DNA of 64,000 nucleotides from Candidatus Eisenbacteria bacterium (GTDB taxonomy: Bacteria; Eisenbacteria; RBG-16-71-46), in assembly GCA_035712145.1 (NCBI GenBank), contig DASTBI010000187.1, forward strand, positions 1 through 64,000. Direction: 5' to 3'. A model generated the notes under the pieces. The model saw only the letters and a list, made by a program, of their open reading frames with translations. It was not told the origin of the DNA and did not search any database. Each line of letters starts with the position of its first letter. Position 1 is the first letter of the stretch. This document shows positions 49,954 through 59,238 of this stretch, piece by piece. The position numbers and the translations under genes were made by a program.

Positions 49954-51876
49954 TCAGTCGAGGACCACCAGCTTGCTGGACGCACGGCCGGAGGCGGTCG
50001 ACGCCGTCACGAAGAAGAGGCCCGATCCGGCGGTCCGGCCCGTGGAGTCCTTGCCGTCCCAGCGTAGCCGCAGCACTCCGGTCCCGTCGGCCAGACCGCT
50101 CATCGCGCGCACGGTTCGGCCGCTCGCGTCCACGATGCGAAGGTCGACGCGCTGACCCGGGCGCGCCTGGATCGCGAGGTCGGAGCTGCCGCGGGCGGGA
50201 TTCGGGAAGGCGCGAAGCTGGATCCGCGGACCCCCGGCGATGGGCCGATCCCCCACCCCCGTGGTGGGACTGGGCGCCGCCGCCAGCGCCGCGGCGAGAT
50301 CGAGGATGCCGGTGCCGAGCTGCTTGGAGTGGAGCGGACCGAAAGCCTTGGTGTGGTTGATGAGCAGGTCGGCCTTCTGCTGCGCCGTGAGCGCCGGGTT
50401 GTAGCTCTCGAGGATCGCGGCGGCGCCCACCACGTGCGGCGTGGACATGGACGTTCCATCGGACACGCCCACGTACATCAACGTCGTGTCGACCTGGGCC
50501 GGATCATGTCCGGTGCTGATGATGCCGACCCCTGGCGCCGACAGGTCCACGGAGGGGCCGAAGCTGGTGAAGCTGGCGTCATTGCCGAGCGAGTCGGTGG
50601 CGCCGACGGTGACCACGCCGGCGAGCGTCGGCAGAAACGAGGCGACGAGCGCGTTGGAGTTGCCGGCGGAGCAGACGATGAGCACGTCTTTCGCCTGCAG
50701 ATTGAGCGCCGCAGCCTCGATCCCTCCGGTATTGCTGTTGCCCCAGGAGCAATTGAACGCCGCGACGTTGATGCCGCGGTCCACGAGTCCGGCGATGTAA
50801 TTCATCGCCTGCGCGGCGTAGGTCATGCTCACGATGCCCACGGTGGTCGGCGGCGGCAGGTTGACGCGCGCCCGGTGGCCGATGCGCATCGGGATCACCT
50901 TGACGCCGTTCCCGGCGCCGGTGGTGGTTCCATCGCTGAACCCGCCGGCAATCCCGGCGACGCCGCGCGCGTTGTTGGTGATCGCGCCGATGGTCCCGGC
51001 GACGTGGGTGCCATGCCCGTCGGTGTCGTTGGGATCGTTCTCCGCCAGACCGCAGTCGGTATCGTATCCGGCGCACGTTCCGCCGGGAATGGCGGCCTCC
51101 ACGAAGTCCCAGCCGATCACGTCGTCGATGAAGCCGTTGCCGTCATTGTCGACGCCGTCGGGAGCGTCGAGCGGGTTGACCCAGATGTTGCCCTGGGTGT
51201 CGTTGTCCGCGGGTCCCGGTGGGTTGGCGCCTCCCAGGTCGGTGTGGCGGTACTTGGTCCCGATATCGGCGACCGCAGCCGCGACCGCGGGATCCCCGGT
51301 CTCGGTGTCCCACACGGTCTCGCAGCCCATACCCTTTGCATTGATGTAGTTCCACTGGCGATTAGGCCAGCCCGTCGGCTGGGGCAGCGGCGTCCAGATA
51401 TAGCGCGGATCGTTGGGACGAAGATCGATCGCGTGGATCCCGTTCTTCTCCACGTGGTCGACGTCTGCGCTCTTCTCGAGCTCGGCTTTGGCCTCGTCGA
51501 GGTTCATTCCCGGAGCGAGCTTGAGGATGTAGTGGCCGGTCATCTCCGGGGCCATCGAGCCCGGCGCCTTGGGACGCGCGTCCGGGAACTCGCGATCGAA
51601 GCTCCGGGCCGCCACGCGATCGAGCAGCTGCTGCACTCGCGCCAGGTTGGCGCGCGCGCGCCCAGCCTGGGCCGGTAGCGAATAGAGCTCGTGCGCGGTG
51701 GAAGGCTTGAAGACCACGACCAACTCGTCCGGAACGTAGCCCAGAAAGCTCGGGCCGGTAGGCGCCGGACGCTCGACGACGTTCTCGGCCACGGCGAAGC
51801 CTACGACCGTGGTGCTGATCAGCAAGACGGCGGCGATGCCTTTTCGCATGGAGGCAGGGTAACCAGGAACCATCAT
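49954..51876 (-). CDS. Secreted subtilisin-like serine protease, paralogue of the downstream one
   Basis: 640 residues with the same order as its neighbour: signal peptide (ISTTVVGFAVA), prodomain, S8 domain and FlgD-like sorting tail. The catalytic residues are present: Asp in AAVADIGTKYRHTDL (Ser after the Asp replaced by Ile), His in DGHGTHVAGTIGAIT, Asn in VCSAGNSNALV and Ser in DGTSMSTPHVVGAAA. The prodomain start (ENVVERPAPTGPSFLGYVP) is nearly the same as in the neighbour. The ATG 51876 has AGGAGGT upstream, again like the neighbour. The altered Asp loop may change specificity. Confidence 0.95.
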   Translation of the reverse strand: MMVPGYPASMRKGIAAVLLISTTVVGFAVAENVVERPAPTGPSFLGYVPDELVVVFKPSTAHELYSLPAQAGRARANLARVQQLLDRVAARSFDREFPDARPKAPGSMAPEMTGHYILKLAPGMNLDEAKAELEKSADVDHVEKNGIHAIDLRPNDPRYIWTPLPQPTGWPNRQWNYINAKGMGCETVWDTETGDPAVAAAVADIGTKYRHTDLGGANPPGPADNDTQGNIWVNPLDAPDGVDNDGNGFIDDVIGWDFVEAAIPGGTCAGYDTDCGLAENDPNDTDGHGTHVAGTIGAITNNARGVAGIAGGFSDGTTTGAGNGVKVIPMRIGHRARVNLPPPTTVGIVSMTYAAQAMNYIAGLVDRGINVAAFNCSWGNSNTGGIEAAALNLQAKDVLIVCSAGNSNALVASFLPTLAGVVTVGATDSLGNDASFTSFGPSVDLSAPGVGIISTGHDPAQVDTTLMYVGVSDGTSMSTPHVVGAAAILESYNPALTAQQKADLLINHTKAFGPLHSKQLGTGILDLAAALAAAPSPTTGVGDRPIAGGPRIQLRAFPNPARGSSDLAIQARPGQRVDLRIVDASGRTVRAMSGLADGTGVLRLRWDGKDSTGRTAGSGLFFVTASTASGRASSKLVVLD

Positions 51877-51950
51877 GAGGGACCTCCTGGCAGGAGAGGC
51901 AGATCCGGATCGGAAGCGGCCGCTCCGATGCGTTTCGTTGGGCCGCATGA

Positions 51951-51956
51951 ACTATA
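51951..51956 (-). promoter_or_regulatory. Predicted -10 box of the second subtilase gene
   Basis: TATAGT on the minus strand in the context GCACGTATAGT, 68 bases before the ATG. It matches the -10 of the other subtilase, which suggests shared control. Confidence 0.4.
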
Positions 51957-52020
51957 CGTGCTTGCCCATCTCAATTCCCTGACCTTTTGACCGACGGACC
52001 AGCGCAGAGAGCAAAGTCAT

Positions 52021-52080
52021 GGGCCCCACCACGGCTTCAGGGATGCAATCGCCAGGGATCAGCTGCCGTGGTTGGGGCCC
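52021..52080. repeat. Long inverted repeat between the subtilase and opp genes
   Basis: GGGCCCCACCACGGC (52021-52035) and GCCGTGGTTGGGGCCC (52065-52080) pair over 15 bases with one bulge. The 29-base loop carries two copies of CAGGGAT. There is no T-tract. It could be an RNA hairpin, a terminator of read-through or a protein-binding site. Confidence 0.55.
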
Positions 52081-52258
52081 GTCAAATGTGTTCCCCGTTT
52101 CGACCGTGTGCACTGCCGTAAGACTCCTTCGCTCGCGATAGGGGGATCAGCCCACAGCAGGCCAAGCACGAGTCGTACAGGGAACAACCCGTATTCACTT
52201 TCGCGTCCGGCGCCGCCGGCCGCTCGGTGACACGGAATCGCACGCCCCGTGCCGGGCT

Positions 52259-52287
52259 TTGAAACGCCTGTGGTCTGGCCCTATAAC
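52259..52287 (+). promoter_or_regulatory. Orphan near-consensus promoter
   Basis: TTGAAA (52259-52264), a 17-base spacer and TATAAC (52282-52287). It points rightwards, toward the 3' end of the convergent oppF-like gene, and no plus-strand protein gene follows it. Confidence 0.6.
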
Positions 52288-52293
52288 TTGCTG

Positions 52294-52440
52294 TGTGGCA
52301 GCGGGATGGAGACTTCGTAGGACTGACGCCACGCAGCGGATCGAGAGCGATCGGCCGAAAGAGTGGGGAAGTTCCCCCGACCGCTTCACGCCGTCTGGGC
52401 GAACGCACCTAGGATGCGCCTCCCGCTGAAGCGATCCGAA
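52294..52440 (+). ncRNA. Candidate structured small RNA
   Basis: A gene-free segment directly after the orphan promoter. CAGCGGGA (52299-52306) can pair with TCCCGCTG (52421-52428). Inside, GACG (52325-52328) pairs with CGTC (52392-52395) and AGCG (52335-52338) with CGCT (52382-52385), around small hairpins at 52340-52351 and 52365-52377. The nested helices suggest a folded RNA of about 140 nt. It matches none of tmRNA, RNase P or SRP RNA by eye. It could also be chance in GC-rich DNA. Confidence 0.35.
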
Positions 52441-53439
52441 TCAGCTCGAGACGGCGCCGGTCCGGTCGACCTGCTCGGCGAAATGGCAGGCGGACCAGTG
52501 GCCTTGTCCGATGGGCCGAAGCGGCGGCTCTTCCTTGGAGCAGATCTCGCGGGCCATGAAGCACCGCGGATGGAACCGGCATCCGCTGGGGGGCCGGGCC
52601 GGACTCGGCACGTCCCCTTTCAGCACGATCCGCTGCTTCTTGCGCTCGGGGTCGGGAACCGGGATCGCCGACAGCAGGGAAACGGTGTAAGGATGCCGGG
52701 GGTTCGCGTACAGCGTGTCGCTGGTGGCGAGCTCGACGATCTTTCCCAGGTACATCACCGCGACCCGGTTGCTGATGTGCTCGACCACCGAGAGATCGTG
52801 GGCGACGAAGAGGTAGGTGAGCCCCATCTTTCTCTGGAGCTCCCGCAGAAGATTGATGATCTGCGCCTGGATCGAGACGTCGAGCGCGGAGACCGGCTCG
52901 TCGGCCACGATCAGCTTGGGGCTCACGGCCAGCGCTCGCGCGACCCCGATCCGCTGGCGCTGGCCACCCGAGAATTCGTGCGGATAGCGGCGAGCATGAT
53001 CGGGGTGCAGGCCGACCAGCTGCAGCAGCTCGGCGACGCGCGCACGGGCGGCCTGGCCCTTGGCGAGCCGGTGGATGGTGAGCGCCTCGGTCAGCATGCT
53101 CCCCACCGTGAGCCGCGGGTTGAGGCTCGAGTAGGGATCCTGGAAGACGATCTGCATCTCGCGCCGCAGCGCACGCAGGTCGCGCTTGCCGAGATGCAGG
53201 ATCTCGCGACCCTCAAACTTGACGCTGCCCGCCGTCGGCTCGATCAAGCGCAGGATGCAGCGGCCGGTCGTGGTCTTGCCGCACCCGCTCTCCCCCACGA
53301 GTCCCAGGACCTCGCCGCGCTCGACCGAGAAGGACACGCCGTCCACCGCCTTCACGTGACCGACGGTCCGCGAGAGCAGGCCCTTCTTGATCGGAAAGTG
53401 CTTCTGGAGTCCTTCGACCTGAAGCAGCGGATCAGGCAC
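52441..53439 (-). CDS. oppF: Oligopeptide ABC transporter ATP-binding protein (OppF-type)
   Basis: 332 residues. One ABC ATPase domain has the P-loop [15 protein letters not shown], the Q-loop [13 protein letters not shown], signature [15 protein letters not shown], Walker [13 protein letters not shown] and the H-loop FVAHDLSVV. The C-terminal Opp/Dpp extension has the Cys-rich CRFHPRC and a second Cys pair, typical of this subfamily and of its iron-sulfur-containing members. It powers peptide import with OppD. It starts with GTG 53439 and overlaps oppD by eight bases. Confidence 0.95.
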   Translation of the reverse strand: MPDPLLQVEGLQKHFPIKKGLLSRTVGHVKAVDGVSFSVERGEVLGLVGESGCGKTTTGRCILRLIEPTAGSVKFEGREILHLGKRDLRALRREMQIVFQDPYSSLNPRLTVGSMLTEALTIHRLAKGQAARARVAELLQLVGLHPDHARRYPHEFSGGQRQRIGVARALAVSPKLIVADEPVSALDVSIQAQIINLLRELQRKMGLTYLFVAHDLSVVEHISNRVAVMYLGKIVELATSDTLYANPRHPYTVSLLSAIPVPDPERKKQRIVLKGDVPSPARPPSGCRFHPRCFMAREICSKEEPPLRPIGQGHWSACHFAEQVDRTGAVSS

Positions 53440-54466
53440 TCGCCGCTCCTTCGCTGGTCGGCAGAGCTCCCGCCGGGTTGACGAGACCGGCGGCGATCTC
53501 CTGAGAGCGCCAGCATCGGGACATATGGCCGCCGCCGAAGTCGAGCACCGGCGGATCCTCGTTGCGGCACTTGTCCACGGCGATCGGACAGCGCGGATGG
53601 AAGCGGCAGGCGCGGGGGAAGTGCGCGGGGTTCGGCACGTTGCCGGGAATCACCTTGAGCACGTCCTTCTTCACGCCGAGCTTGGGGAGCGAGGCGAGCA
53701 GGCCGGCCGTGTAGGGATGCAGCGGGCGGCGGAAGGCCTCGCCCACCGAGCAGTACTCGACCACCTGGCCCGCGTACATGACCGCCACGCGATTGGCGGT
53801 CTCCGCGACCACGCCGAGGTCATGGGTGATGAGCAGCACCGCCATGCCCAGCTCCTTCTGGAGCCGAGAGAGCAGCTCGAGGATCTGGGCCTGGATCGTG
53901 ACGTCCAGCGCGGTGGTCGGCTCGTCGGCGATCAGGATCGACGGCCGGCAGGCGAGCGCCATGGCGATCATCACCCGCTGGCGCATGCCTCCCGACATCT
54001 GGTGCGGATACTCGTCGACACGCTGCTCCGGCAGCGGGATCCCCACCAGCTTGAGCATCTCGATGGCGCGCGCCCGCGCCTCCTTGCGGTCCACCTTCTC
54101 GTGGAGCACGACGGCCTCGATGATCTGCTCGCCGCAGGTGTAGACCGGGTTCAGCGAGGTCATGGGCTCCTGGAAGATCATCGAGATCTCCTTGCCCCGG
54201 ATCTTGCGCATCTCGGGCATCGAGACCGTGGCGAGGTCGCGCCCCTTGAAGAGGATCCTCCCTCCCACGATGCGCCCCGGCGGAGTCGGCACGAGACGAA
54301 GGATCGAGAGCGCGGTGACGCTCTTGCCGCTGCCCGACTCCCCGACCACCGCGAGCGTCTCGCCCGGCTGGATCTCGTACGAAACGCCGTCGACGGCGCG
54401 CACGACGCCGTCGTCGGTGAAGAAGTGTGTCTTCAGGTCCTCCAGGCGGAGCAAGGGCTCGCTCAC
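53432..54466 (-). CDS. oppD: Oligopeptide ABC transporter ATP-binding protein (OppD-type)
   Basis: 344 residues. The ABC motifs are [57 protein letters not shown] and LITHDLGVV, followed by the Opp C-terminal [14 protein letters not shown] region. The GTG start at 54466 overlaps the oppC stop (GTGA), and GGAGGAAAG lies upstream. It pairs with OppF to energise the transporter. Confidence 0.95.
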   Translation of the reverse strand: MSEPLLRLEDLKTHFFTDDGVVRAVDGVSYEIQPGETLAVVGESGSGKSVTALSILRLVPTPPGRIVGGRILFKGRDLATVSMPEMRKIRGKEISMIFQEPMTSLNPVYTCGEQIIEAVVLHEKVDRKEARARAIEMLKLVGIPLPEQRVDEYPHQMSGGMRQRVMIAMALACRPSILIADEPTTALDVTIQAQILELLSRLQKELGMAVLLITHDLGVVAETANRVAVMYAGQVVEYCSVGEAFRRPLHPYTAGLLASLPKLGVKKDVLKVIPGNVPNPAHFPRACRFHPRCPIAVDKCRNEDPPVLDFGGGHMSRCWRSQEIAAGLVNPAGALPTSEGAASA

Positions 54467-55632
54467 GCGCTCTTTCCTCCCAGGATGCGTCGCGGATCGA
54501 GGGCGTCTCGCAGGCCGTCGCCGAGGAAGTTGAAGGCCAGGACGGTCAGGAAGATCGCGGTGCCGGGGGCGAACAGCATCCACGGGAAGGACGTCAGCGC
54601 GCGCAGGCTCTGGGCCTGACGAAGCATGTTGCCCCATGACGCGGAGGGCTCCTGGACGCCGAGCCCGATGAAGCTGAGCACCACTTCGCCCAGGATGTAG
54701 CCCGGAATCGAGATGGTCGCCGCCACGATCACGAACGACATCGTGTTGGGCAGGATGTGGCGGCCGATGACGCGTAGCCGGCTCATGCCCAGAGCCTCGG
54801 CCGCGGCCACGTACTCCTGGCGCCGGATGGAGAGCACCATGCCCCGGATGATCCGGGCGAGGCCCGCCCATCCAATGAAGGCGAGGATGACGACGATCCC
54901 GAGGTAGATCTGCTGGCTCGGCAGGTTGCTCGGGAAGAGCGCGCGCAGGGCGATCAGCAGGTAGAGGCCGGGAATGGACAACAGCAGCTCGGTCCCGCGC
55001 ATGATGATGTTGTCGATCCACCCTCCGAAGTATCCGGAGATGCCGCCCAGCAGAAGGCCGAGGGAAAACGAGATCGCGATGCCGATCAGGCCCACGGTGA
55101 GCGAGATCTGGCCGCCGAACAGGAGTCGCGAGAACACGTCGCGCCCGAGGCCGTCGGTGCCGAGCAGGAAGATCCGACCCGGAGCATCGACGCCGAAGAG
55201 ATGGCGGTCGGTCGGCCAGATCCCGAACAGGCGGTAAGCGGAGCCCTTGACGAACAGCTTGATCGGAAGGGCCACCGTCTTGTCCTCGGCGTAGGTGAAC
55301 CGCAACTGCTCCTTGACCGACGTCGGATGGACGAAGGGCCAGAGATGGAACCTCCCCTGCGAGTCCACCCAGTGGAGACGCATCGGCGGGTGGAAGAAAC
55401 GATCGCGGTCCATGACGTCTTCGCGGTAGGGCGCGACGAAGGGAGCGAACAGCGCGAGACCGTAGAGGATCACCAGCACGACTCCGCCGACCACCGCGAT
55501 CTGGCTCTTGCGAAACTGCCTCCAGAACAGTCTCCACGGCGACTGGGGAGGCGCGCTTCGAACGGTTGGGTCCGGCTCTCCCCGGGCCGTCTCCGGTTCG
55601 GGAATGGCCGGGGCCAGCAGCGGCTCAGTCAT
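54463..55632 (-). CDS. oppC: Oligopeptide ABC transporter permease (OppC-type)
   Basis: A 389-residue inner membrane permease. One N-terminal helix ([20 protein letters not shown]) is followed by a long periplasmic loop (about residues 70-165, with [14 protein letters not shown] just before the core) and five helices. The EAA loop that contacts the ATPases is [21 protein letters not shown] (key part [15 protein letters not shown]). The periplasmic loop is larger than usual. It overlaps oppB by eight bases. Confidence 0.94.
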   Translation of the reverse strand: MTEPLLAPAIPEPETARGEPDPTVRSAPPQSPWRLFWRQFRKSQIAVVGGVVLVILYGLALFAPFVAPYREDVMDRDRFFHPPMRLHWVDSQGRFHLWPFVHPTSVKEQLRFTYAEDKTVALPIKLFVKGSAYRLFGIWPTDRHLFGVDAPGRIFLLGTDGLGRDVFSRLLFGGQISLTVGLIGIAISFSLGLLLGGISGYFGGWIDNIIMRGTELLLSIPGLYLLIALRALFPSNLPSQQIYLGIVVILAFIGWAGLARIIRGMVLSIRRQEYVAAAEALGMSRLRVIGRHILPNTMSFVIVAATISIPGYILGEVVLSFIGLGVQEPSASWGNMLRQAQSLRALTSFPWMLFAPGTAIFLTVLAFNFLGDGLRDALDPRRILGGKSA

Positions 55633-56593
55633 AGGCGATGCGCGGATCGGCGATCGCCAGCATGATGTCGGCGATCAGATTGCCGAGCACCAGCATGGTC
55701 GAGGCGATCATGACGGCCCCCAGCACGACGTACTGGTCCTGCGACGTGAGGGCTTCGAGCGTGATGCGACCCAGCCCCGGCCACGAGAAGATGATCTCGG
55801 CGACGAACGCTCCCGACAGCAACGCGCCGATCGTGAAACCGAACAGGGTGATGAGCGGATTGATGGCGTTGCGCACCGCGTGCTTGAAGATCACGGTGTT
55901 CTCGTCCAGCCCTTTGGCGCGGGCCGTGGTCACGTAGTCGAGGCGGAGCACGTCGAGCAGGTTTCCGCGCATCTGCCGCATGCGGGCGGCGAGCGGGATG
56001 AGCCCGACCACGAAAGCCGGCAGCGCCAGATGTCTGAGCAGATCGATCGCTTTTCCGACCGTGTCCATGGAATCCCAGTCGATCGAGCGCATGCCCCCCA
56101 CCGGCAGGATCCCGGTATTGGCGGCCAGCCAGAGCAGCAGAAGCCCCGAGAGGACCTCGGGAATCGACAGCCAGAGGAACGCGATCAGCGAAAGCCCTTT
56201 GTCGATCCAGCTGTACTGCCGCACCGCCGCCCACACTCCGAGCGGGATCGCGAGTCCCCAGGTGACGACGGCGGCCGCCAAGGCGAGGATCAGCGTGTTG
56301 AGCAGGCCTTCGCGAAGCACGGTGAAGGCCGGCTGGTGGCGCGTGAACGACTCCCCGAAGTCGAAGTGAAGGAAAACGTTCTTCAGGTAGATCCCGTACT
56401 GGACGTACCACGGCTGGTCGAGCCCGAAGCGCGCGCGCATCGCGTCCAGGGTCGCCGGCGAGATCATCGGGTTCTCGCCCATGGTGGTGAGAAAATCACC
56501 CGGAGCGAGTTGCAGGAGCAGGAATGTCAGCGCAGAGATCCCCAGCAGCAGGGGAATCGTCTGCAGCAGGCGCCGCAGAATGAATGTCCGCAT
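55625..56593 (-). CDS. oppB: Oligopeptide ABC transporter permease (OppB-type)
   Basis: A 322-residue permease with six helices, starting with the OppB hallmark FILRRLLQTIPLLLGISALTF (key part RRLLQTIPLLLGIS) and the loop LAPGDFLTTMGENP. The EAA loop reads YVTTARAKGLDENTVIFKHA. It forms the channel with OppC. It lies 11 bp after oppA. Confidence 0.95.
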   Translation of the reverse strand: MRTFILRRLLQTIPLLLGISALTFLLLQLAPGDFLTTMGENPMISPATLDAMRARFGLDQPWYVQYGIYLKNVFLHFDFGESFTRHQPAFTVLREGLLNTLILALAAAVVTWGLAIPLGVWAAVRQYSWIDKGLSLIAFLWLSIPEVLSGLLLLWLAANTGILPVGGMRSIDWDSMDTVGKAIDLLRHLALPAFVVGLIPLAARMRQMRGNLLDVLRLDYVTTARAKGLDENTVIFKHAVRNAINPLITLFGFTIGALLSGAFVAEIIFSWPGLGRITLEALTSQDQYVVLGAVMIASTMLVLGNLIADIMLAIADPRIAYD

Positions 56594-56604
56594 GAGCTAG
56601 GTGA

Positions 56605-58422
56605 TCAGACGCCCTTCGCCTTGACGAAGACTCGGTCGATGTTCCACAGCAGCCGGTGGGGGATCACCGATGGCTCCATGTTGCCAAACCTGTTCCGCAC
56701 GGGAAGCTTCGCCTTGAGCGTCGGCAGCCAGATCACGAAGCACTCGTCGTTGATGATCTTCTGGATCTCGTTCCAGGTGCGGCGCCGCTCCGCCATATCG
56801 AGCGTGCCCACGTTGGCCGTCACCAGCTCATCGATCTTCGCTTCGGCCGCCGTCTCGGGCTTCGGTTGCTTCACGTTCCAGTAATGGGTGAGACCGCTCG
56901 AGCGGTAGACGTTCTGACCCATGCCCGGATCGGGAGGCACGCCGCTCTGCAGGCCGAGCAGGATGGCCTCGTACTGGAAGTCCTCGCGCAGGTTGGTGAT
57001 CAGCGTGTTGAATTCCATGCCCGCCGGCACGCACTCGACCCCGACTTTGGCGAGATCGTCCTTGATGAAGTTGCACATCTGCATGCGCAGCAGGTTGTCG
57101 CCGTTGGTCTTCAGCGTGAAGCTGACCTTTCGGCCGTTCTGGTCCTCGAGAATGCCGTCGCCGTTCTTGTCCTTCCACCCCAGGCTGGCGAGAAGCTTCT
57201 TGGCCTCCTCGGGGTTGTAGTCGTAGTGCGGCAGCTCGGGCCAGTGCCAGGTCTTGTTGCCCGGCGTCGTGGTCGACCAGTTCTTGACCCCTTCGCCGAA
57301 GTAGACGCTCTTGATGAGCGCGTCTCGGTCGACCGCCATCGACACCGCGCGGCGGAACACCGGGTTCGAGAACCATGCGTACTTGGCGGCTTCGACCTGG
57401 GGCTGGCCGACCTTCTTGCCCGCGCCCGGCTTCCGCACCCTGTTGAGGTTGAAGAAGAAGAAGTTGGTGTTCAGCGCCGGACCGAGGTCGTAGAGCGTGA
57501 AGTTCTCCTTCTCCTGCCGGTCGGTATAGCTCTGGTAGTCCTCCGGACGCACGTTGTCGAGGCCGTCGAGCTCGCCCGACTGGAACTTGAGCGCCGCCGC
57601 GTTCTGGTCGGGCGCGATCAGGAACACCACCTCGTCGAGGTACGGCAGGCGGTGGCCCTTCGAATCGACCCCGAACCAGTAGGGGTTCCGGGTGAGGACC
57701 GTCTTCTCCCCCTGAACGAACTGCTTGAGCTTCCACGCCCCGCTGGTCACCAGGCTGTCTGGAGAAGTGCTGCTGTTGTACGCCGCGGCGAAGTCGCCCT
57801 TGTCGTACACGGCCTGGAGGATGTGCTTGGGCATGATGCGGAGCGACCCGATCGCGGCGTTGATCATGGCGTACGGCGACACGATCTTGGTCACCACCGT
57901 GTACGAGTCGGGCGCCGAGACTTCCATGGGCTTGCCGTTCACGATCAGGAGGTCCTGGATCGACGGGTGGAGCGTCGAGTCGTACGCGACCTTGAAGCTG
58001 AACATGACATCCGCGGACGTGATGGGATGGCCGTCCGAGAAAGCGGCGCCCCGGCGCAGGTGCCAGGTGTGGGTCAGCCCGTCCGCGCTCACCTCCTTCG
58101 ATTTGGCGAGGTACGGGATCTCCTGCTGGGTGCCGTTGTGAAAGTCCCACAGCGTGCAGAACAGAAGCTGGGTGACGTCCGTGCTGGACGTCTCGTTGGC
58201 CATGATGGCGTTGAAGGTCTTGGGCGACGAGGTCTGCCCGAGGACGAAACGACCGCCGTAGGTTCCGATCTCGGCGGTCGCGTAAGTCATCGTGTCGGCC
58301 GGCAGAGGATACGGGTCTTTGTAAGCCCCCTGACCCTCGCTTCGCCCCCCGCAACCCGTGACCACGGATCCGAGTCCCGCGAGCAGGAGCAGCGCCGTTC
58401 CCCAGCGACCGATCGTCCTCAT
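56605..58422 (-). CDS. oppA: Peptide-binding lipoprotein (OppA/DppA-type SBP_bac_5)
   Basis: 605 residues. A lipoprotein signal ends in the lipobox VVTGC (Cys near residue 24). The solute-binding protein family 5 domain follows, with THTWHLRRGAAFSDGHPITSADV (key part FSDGHPITSADV), DLGPALNTNFFFFN, NPVFRRAVSMAVDRDAL and YDYNPEEAKKLLASLGW. It should capture peptides outside the inner membrane for OppBCDF. The ATG 58422 has a strong GGAGGAGG. It is the first gene of the opp operon and lies 26 bp after the lipoate-ligase-like gene. Confidence 0.95.
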   Translation of the reverse strand: MRTIGRWGTALLLLAGLGSVVTGCGGRSEGQGAYKDPYPLPADTMTYATAEIGTYGGRFVLGQTSSPKTFNAIMANETSSTDVTQLLFCTLWDFHNGTQQEIPYLAKSKEVSADGLTHTWHLRRGAAFSDGHPITSADVMFSFKVAYDSTLHPSIQDLLIVNGKPMEVSAPDSYTVVTKIVSPYAMINAAIGSLRIMPKHILQAVYDKGDFAAAYNSSTSPDSLVTSGAWKLKQFVQGEKTVLTRNPYWFGVDSKGHRLPYLDEVVFLIAPDQNAAALKFQSGELDGLDNVRPEDYQSYTDRQEKENFTLYDLGPALNTNFFFFNLNRVRKPGAGKKVGQPQVEAAKYAWFSNPVFRRAVSMAVDRDALIKSVYFGEGVKNWSTTTPGNKTWHWPELPHYDYNPEEAKKLLASLGWKDKNGDGILEDQNGRKVSFTLKTNGDNLLRMQMCNFIKDDLAKVGVECVPAGMEFNTLITNLREDFQYEAILLGLQSGVPPDPGMGQNVYRSSGLTHYWNVKQPKPETAAEAKIDELVTANVGTLDMAERRRTWNEIQKIINDECFVIWLPTLKAKLPVRNRFGNMEPSVIPHRLLWNIDRVFVKAKGV

Positions 58423-58448
58423 GATCTCTCCCTCCTCCGGACTCCTTG

Positions 58449-59228
58449 TCATCGTGCGAGTTGCGCGAGCGCAGCAGTATAGGAACGCGGATTTTCGAGC
58501 GTCAACAGAAACAGGCCATCCGCCCCTTCGTAGCGCCTGGTGTCGGCGCCGAGGAACGGCTGCAGGGCGCCGGCCCATGCGTGAAGGTCCACGCGCCCGC
58601 CGAGCCAAGGCCCGGCGTGGCATGCGGATTCGGCCAGCCGTGCCGAGAGCCCCGGGCGCTCGCTGGGCCGCACGTAGTCGGCGAGCCTCAGGTGTCCGTC
58701 CCCGAGCAGGATGCTGCCCTGCTGGAGCAGGCCCCGCATCGTGCGCCGCTGCGCGCTTCCGACGAGCTTGCGCCCATTCACTTCGATCTCGTGACGCGCC
58801 GTGGAGGCGAAGCAGGCAGCCGCCGACGCCAGGGACGCGCTGCGGCCCGGACGCACGAGCTCGGCCGGAACTCCCAGGCCGCGCAGAGCGTCGACGATCA
58901 GCCGGCTGACGCGGTGGTAGGCCTCGCTCTGTGTGCCTCCCCAGCGCGGATCGTCGATCGGCGCCGCCAGCGAGTAGGTCCACTCCTCCGCGTGAAAGAT
59001 CGCCCGGCCACCGGTCGGGCGCACCGCCCACGGAATGTCGTCGGTCCGGCAGCGATCGAGATCGAGTGCCATGTCGGGATGCTCGCGCGCGCCGAGCGTG
59101 ATTCCATGCGGGTGGAATGTGAAGAGCCGGAGGACCGGCTCGGCGGAGCGCTCGGCGGCGGCCAGGAGCGCGCGGTCGCGGCGCATGTTCTCTTCGGGAT
59201 CGTGCGCTCCGTCCACCCAGAGGATCAC
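58449..59228 (-). CDS. Lipoate-protein ligase / octanoyltransferase family protein (LplA/LipM-like)
   Basis: 259 residues of the biotin/lipoate ligase fold. The family motifs are LGAREHPD, VRPTGGRAIFH and the late LVGSAQRRTMRGLLQQGSILL, with the conserved Lys in NGRKLVGSAQ. ACFAST near residue 140 holds a Cys at the place used by LipM-type transferases. It attaches octanoate or lipoate to lysine of dehydrogenase and glycine-cleavage proteins. The start is GTG 59228. It sits between a membrane operon and the opp genes, without other lipoate genes. Confidence 0.88.
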   Translation of the reverse strand: MILWVDGAHDPEENMRRDRALLAAAERSAEPVLRLFTFHPHGITLGAREHPDMALDLDRCRTDDIPWAVRPTGGRAIFHAEEWTYSLAAPIDDPRWGGTQSEAYHRVSRLIVDALRGLGVPAELVRPGRSASLASAAACFASTARHEIEVNGRKLVGSAQRRTMRGLLQQGSILLGDGHLRLADYVRPSERPGLSARLAESACHAGPWLGGRVDLHAWAGALQPFLGADTRRYEGADGLFLLTLENPRSYTAALAQLAR

Positions 59229-59238
59229 GGGCGCACTT

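Noticed and set aside
49954-51876. The second subtilase considered as an inactive pseudoprotease
   Set aside because: Asp, His, Asn and Ser of the S8 active site are all present. Only the residue after the Asp is unusual.
52082-52408. A 108-codon minus-strand frame with a Cys-rich patch (NTGCSLYDSCLACCGL)
   Set aside because: There is no ribosome site, no coding-like composition outside the patch, and it overlaps the orphan promoter and the possible structured RNA. Kept only as a note.
55508-56884. A 458-codon plus-strand frame opposite oppB and oppC
   Set aside because: It is antisense to clear permease genes and is dominated by Arg, His and Gln runs, with no recognisable domain.
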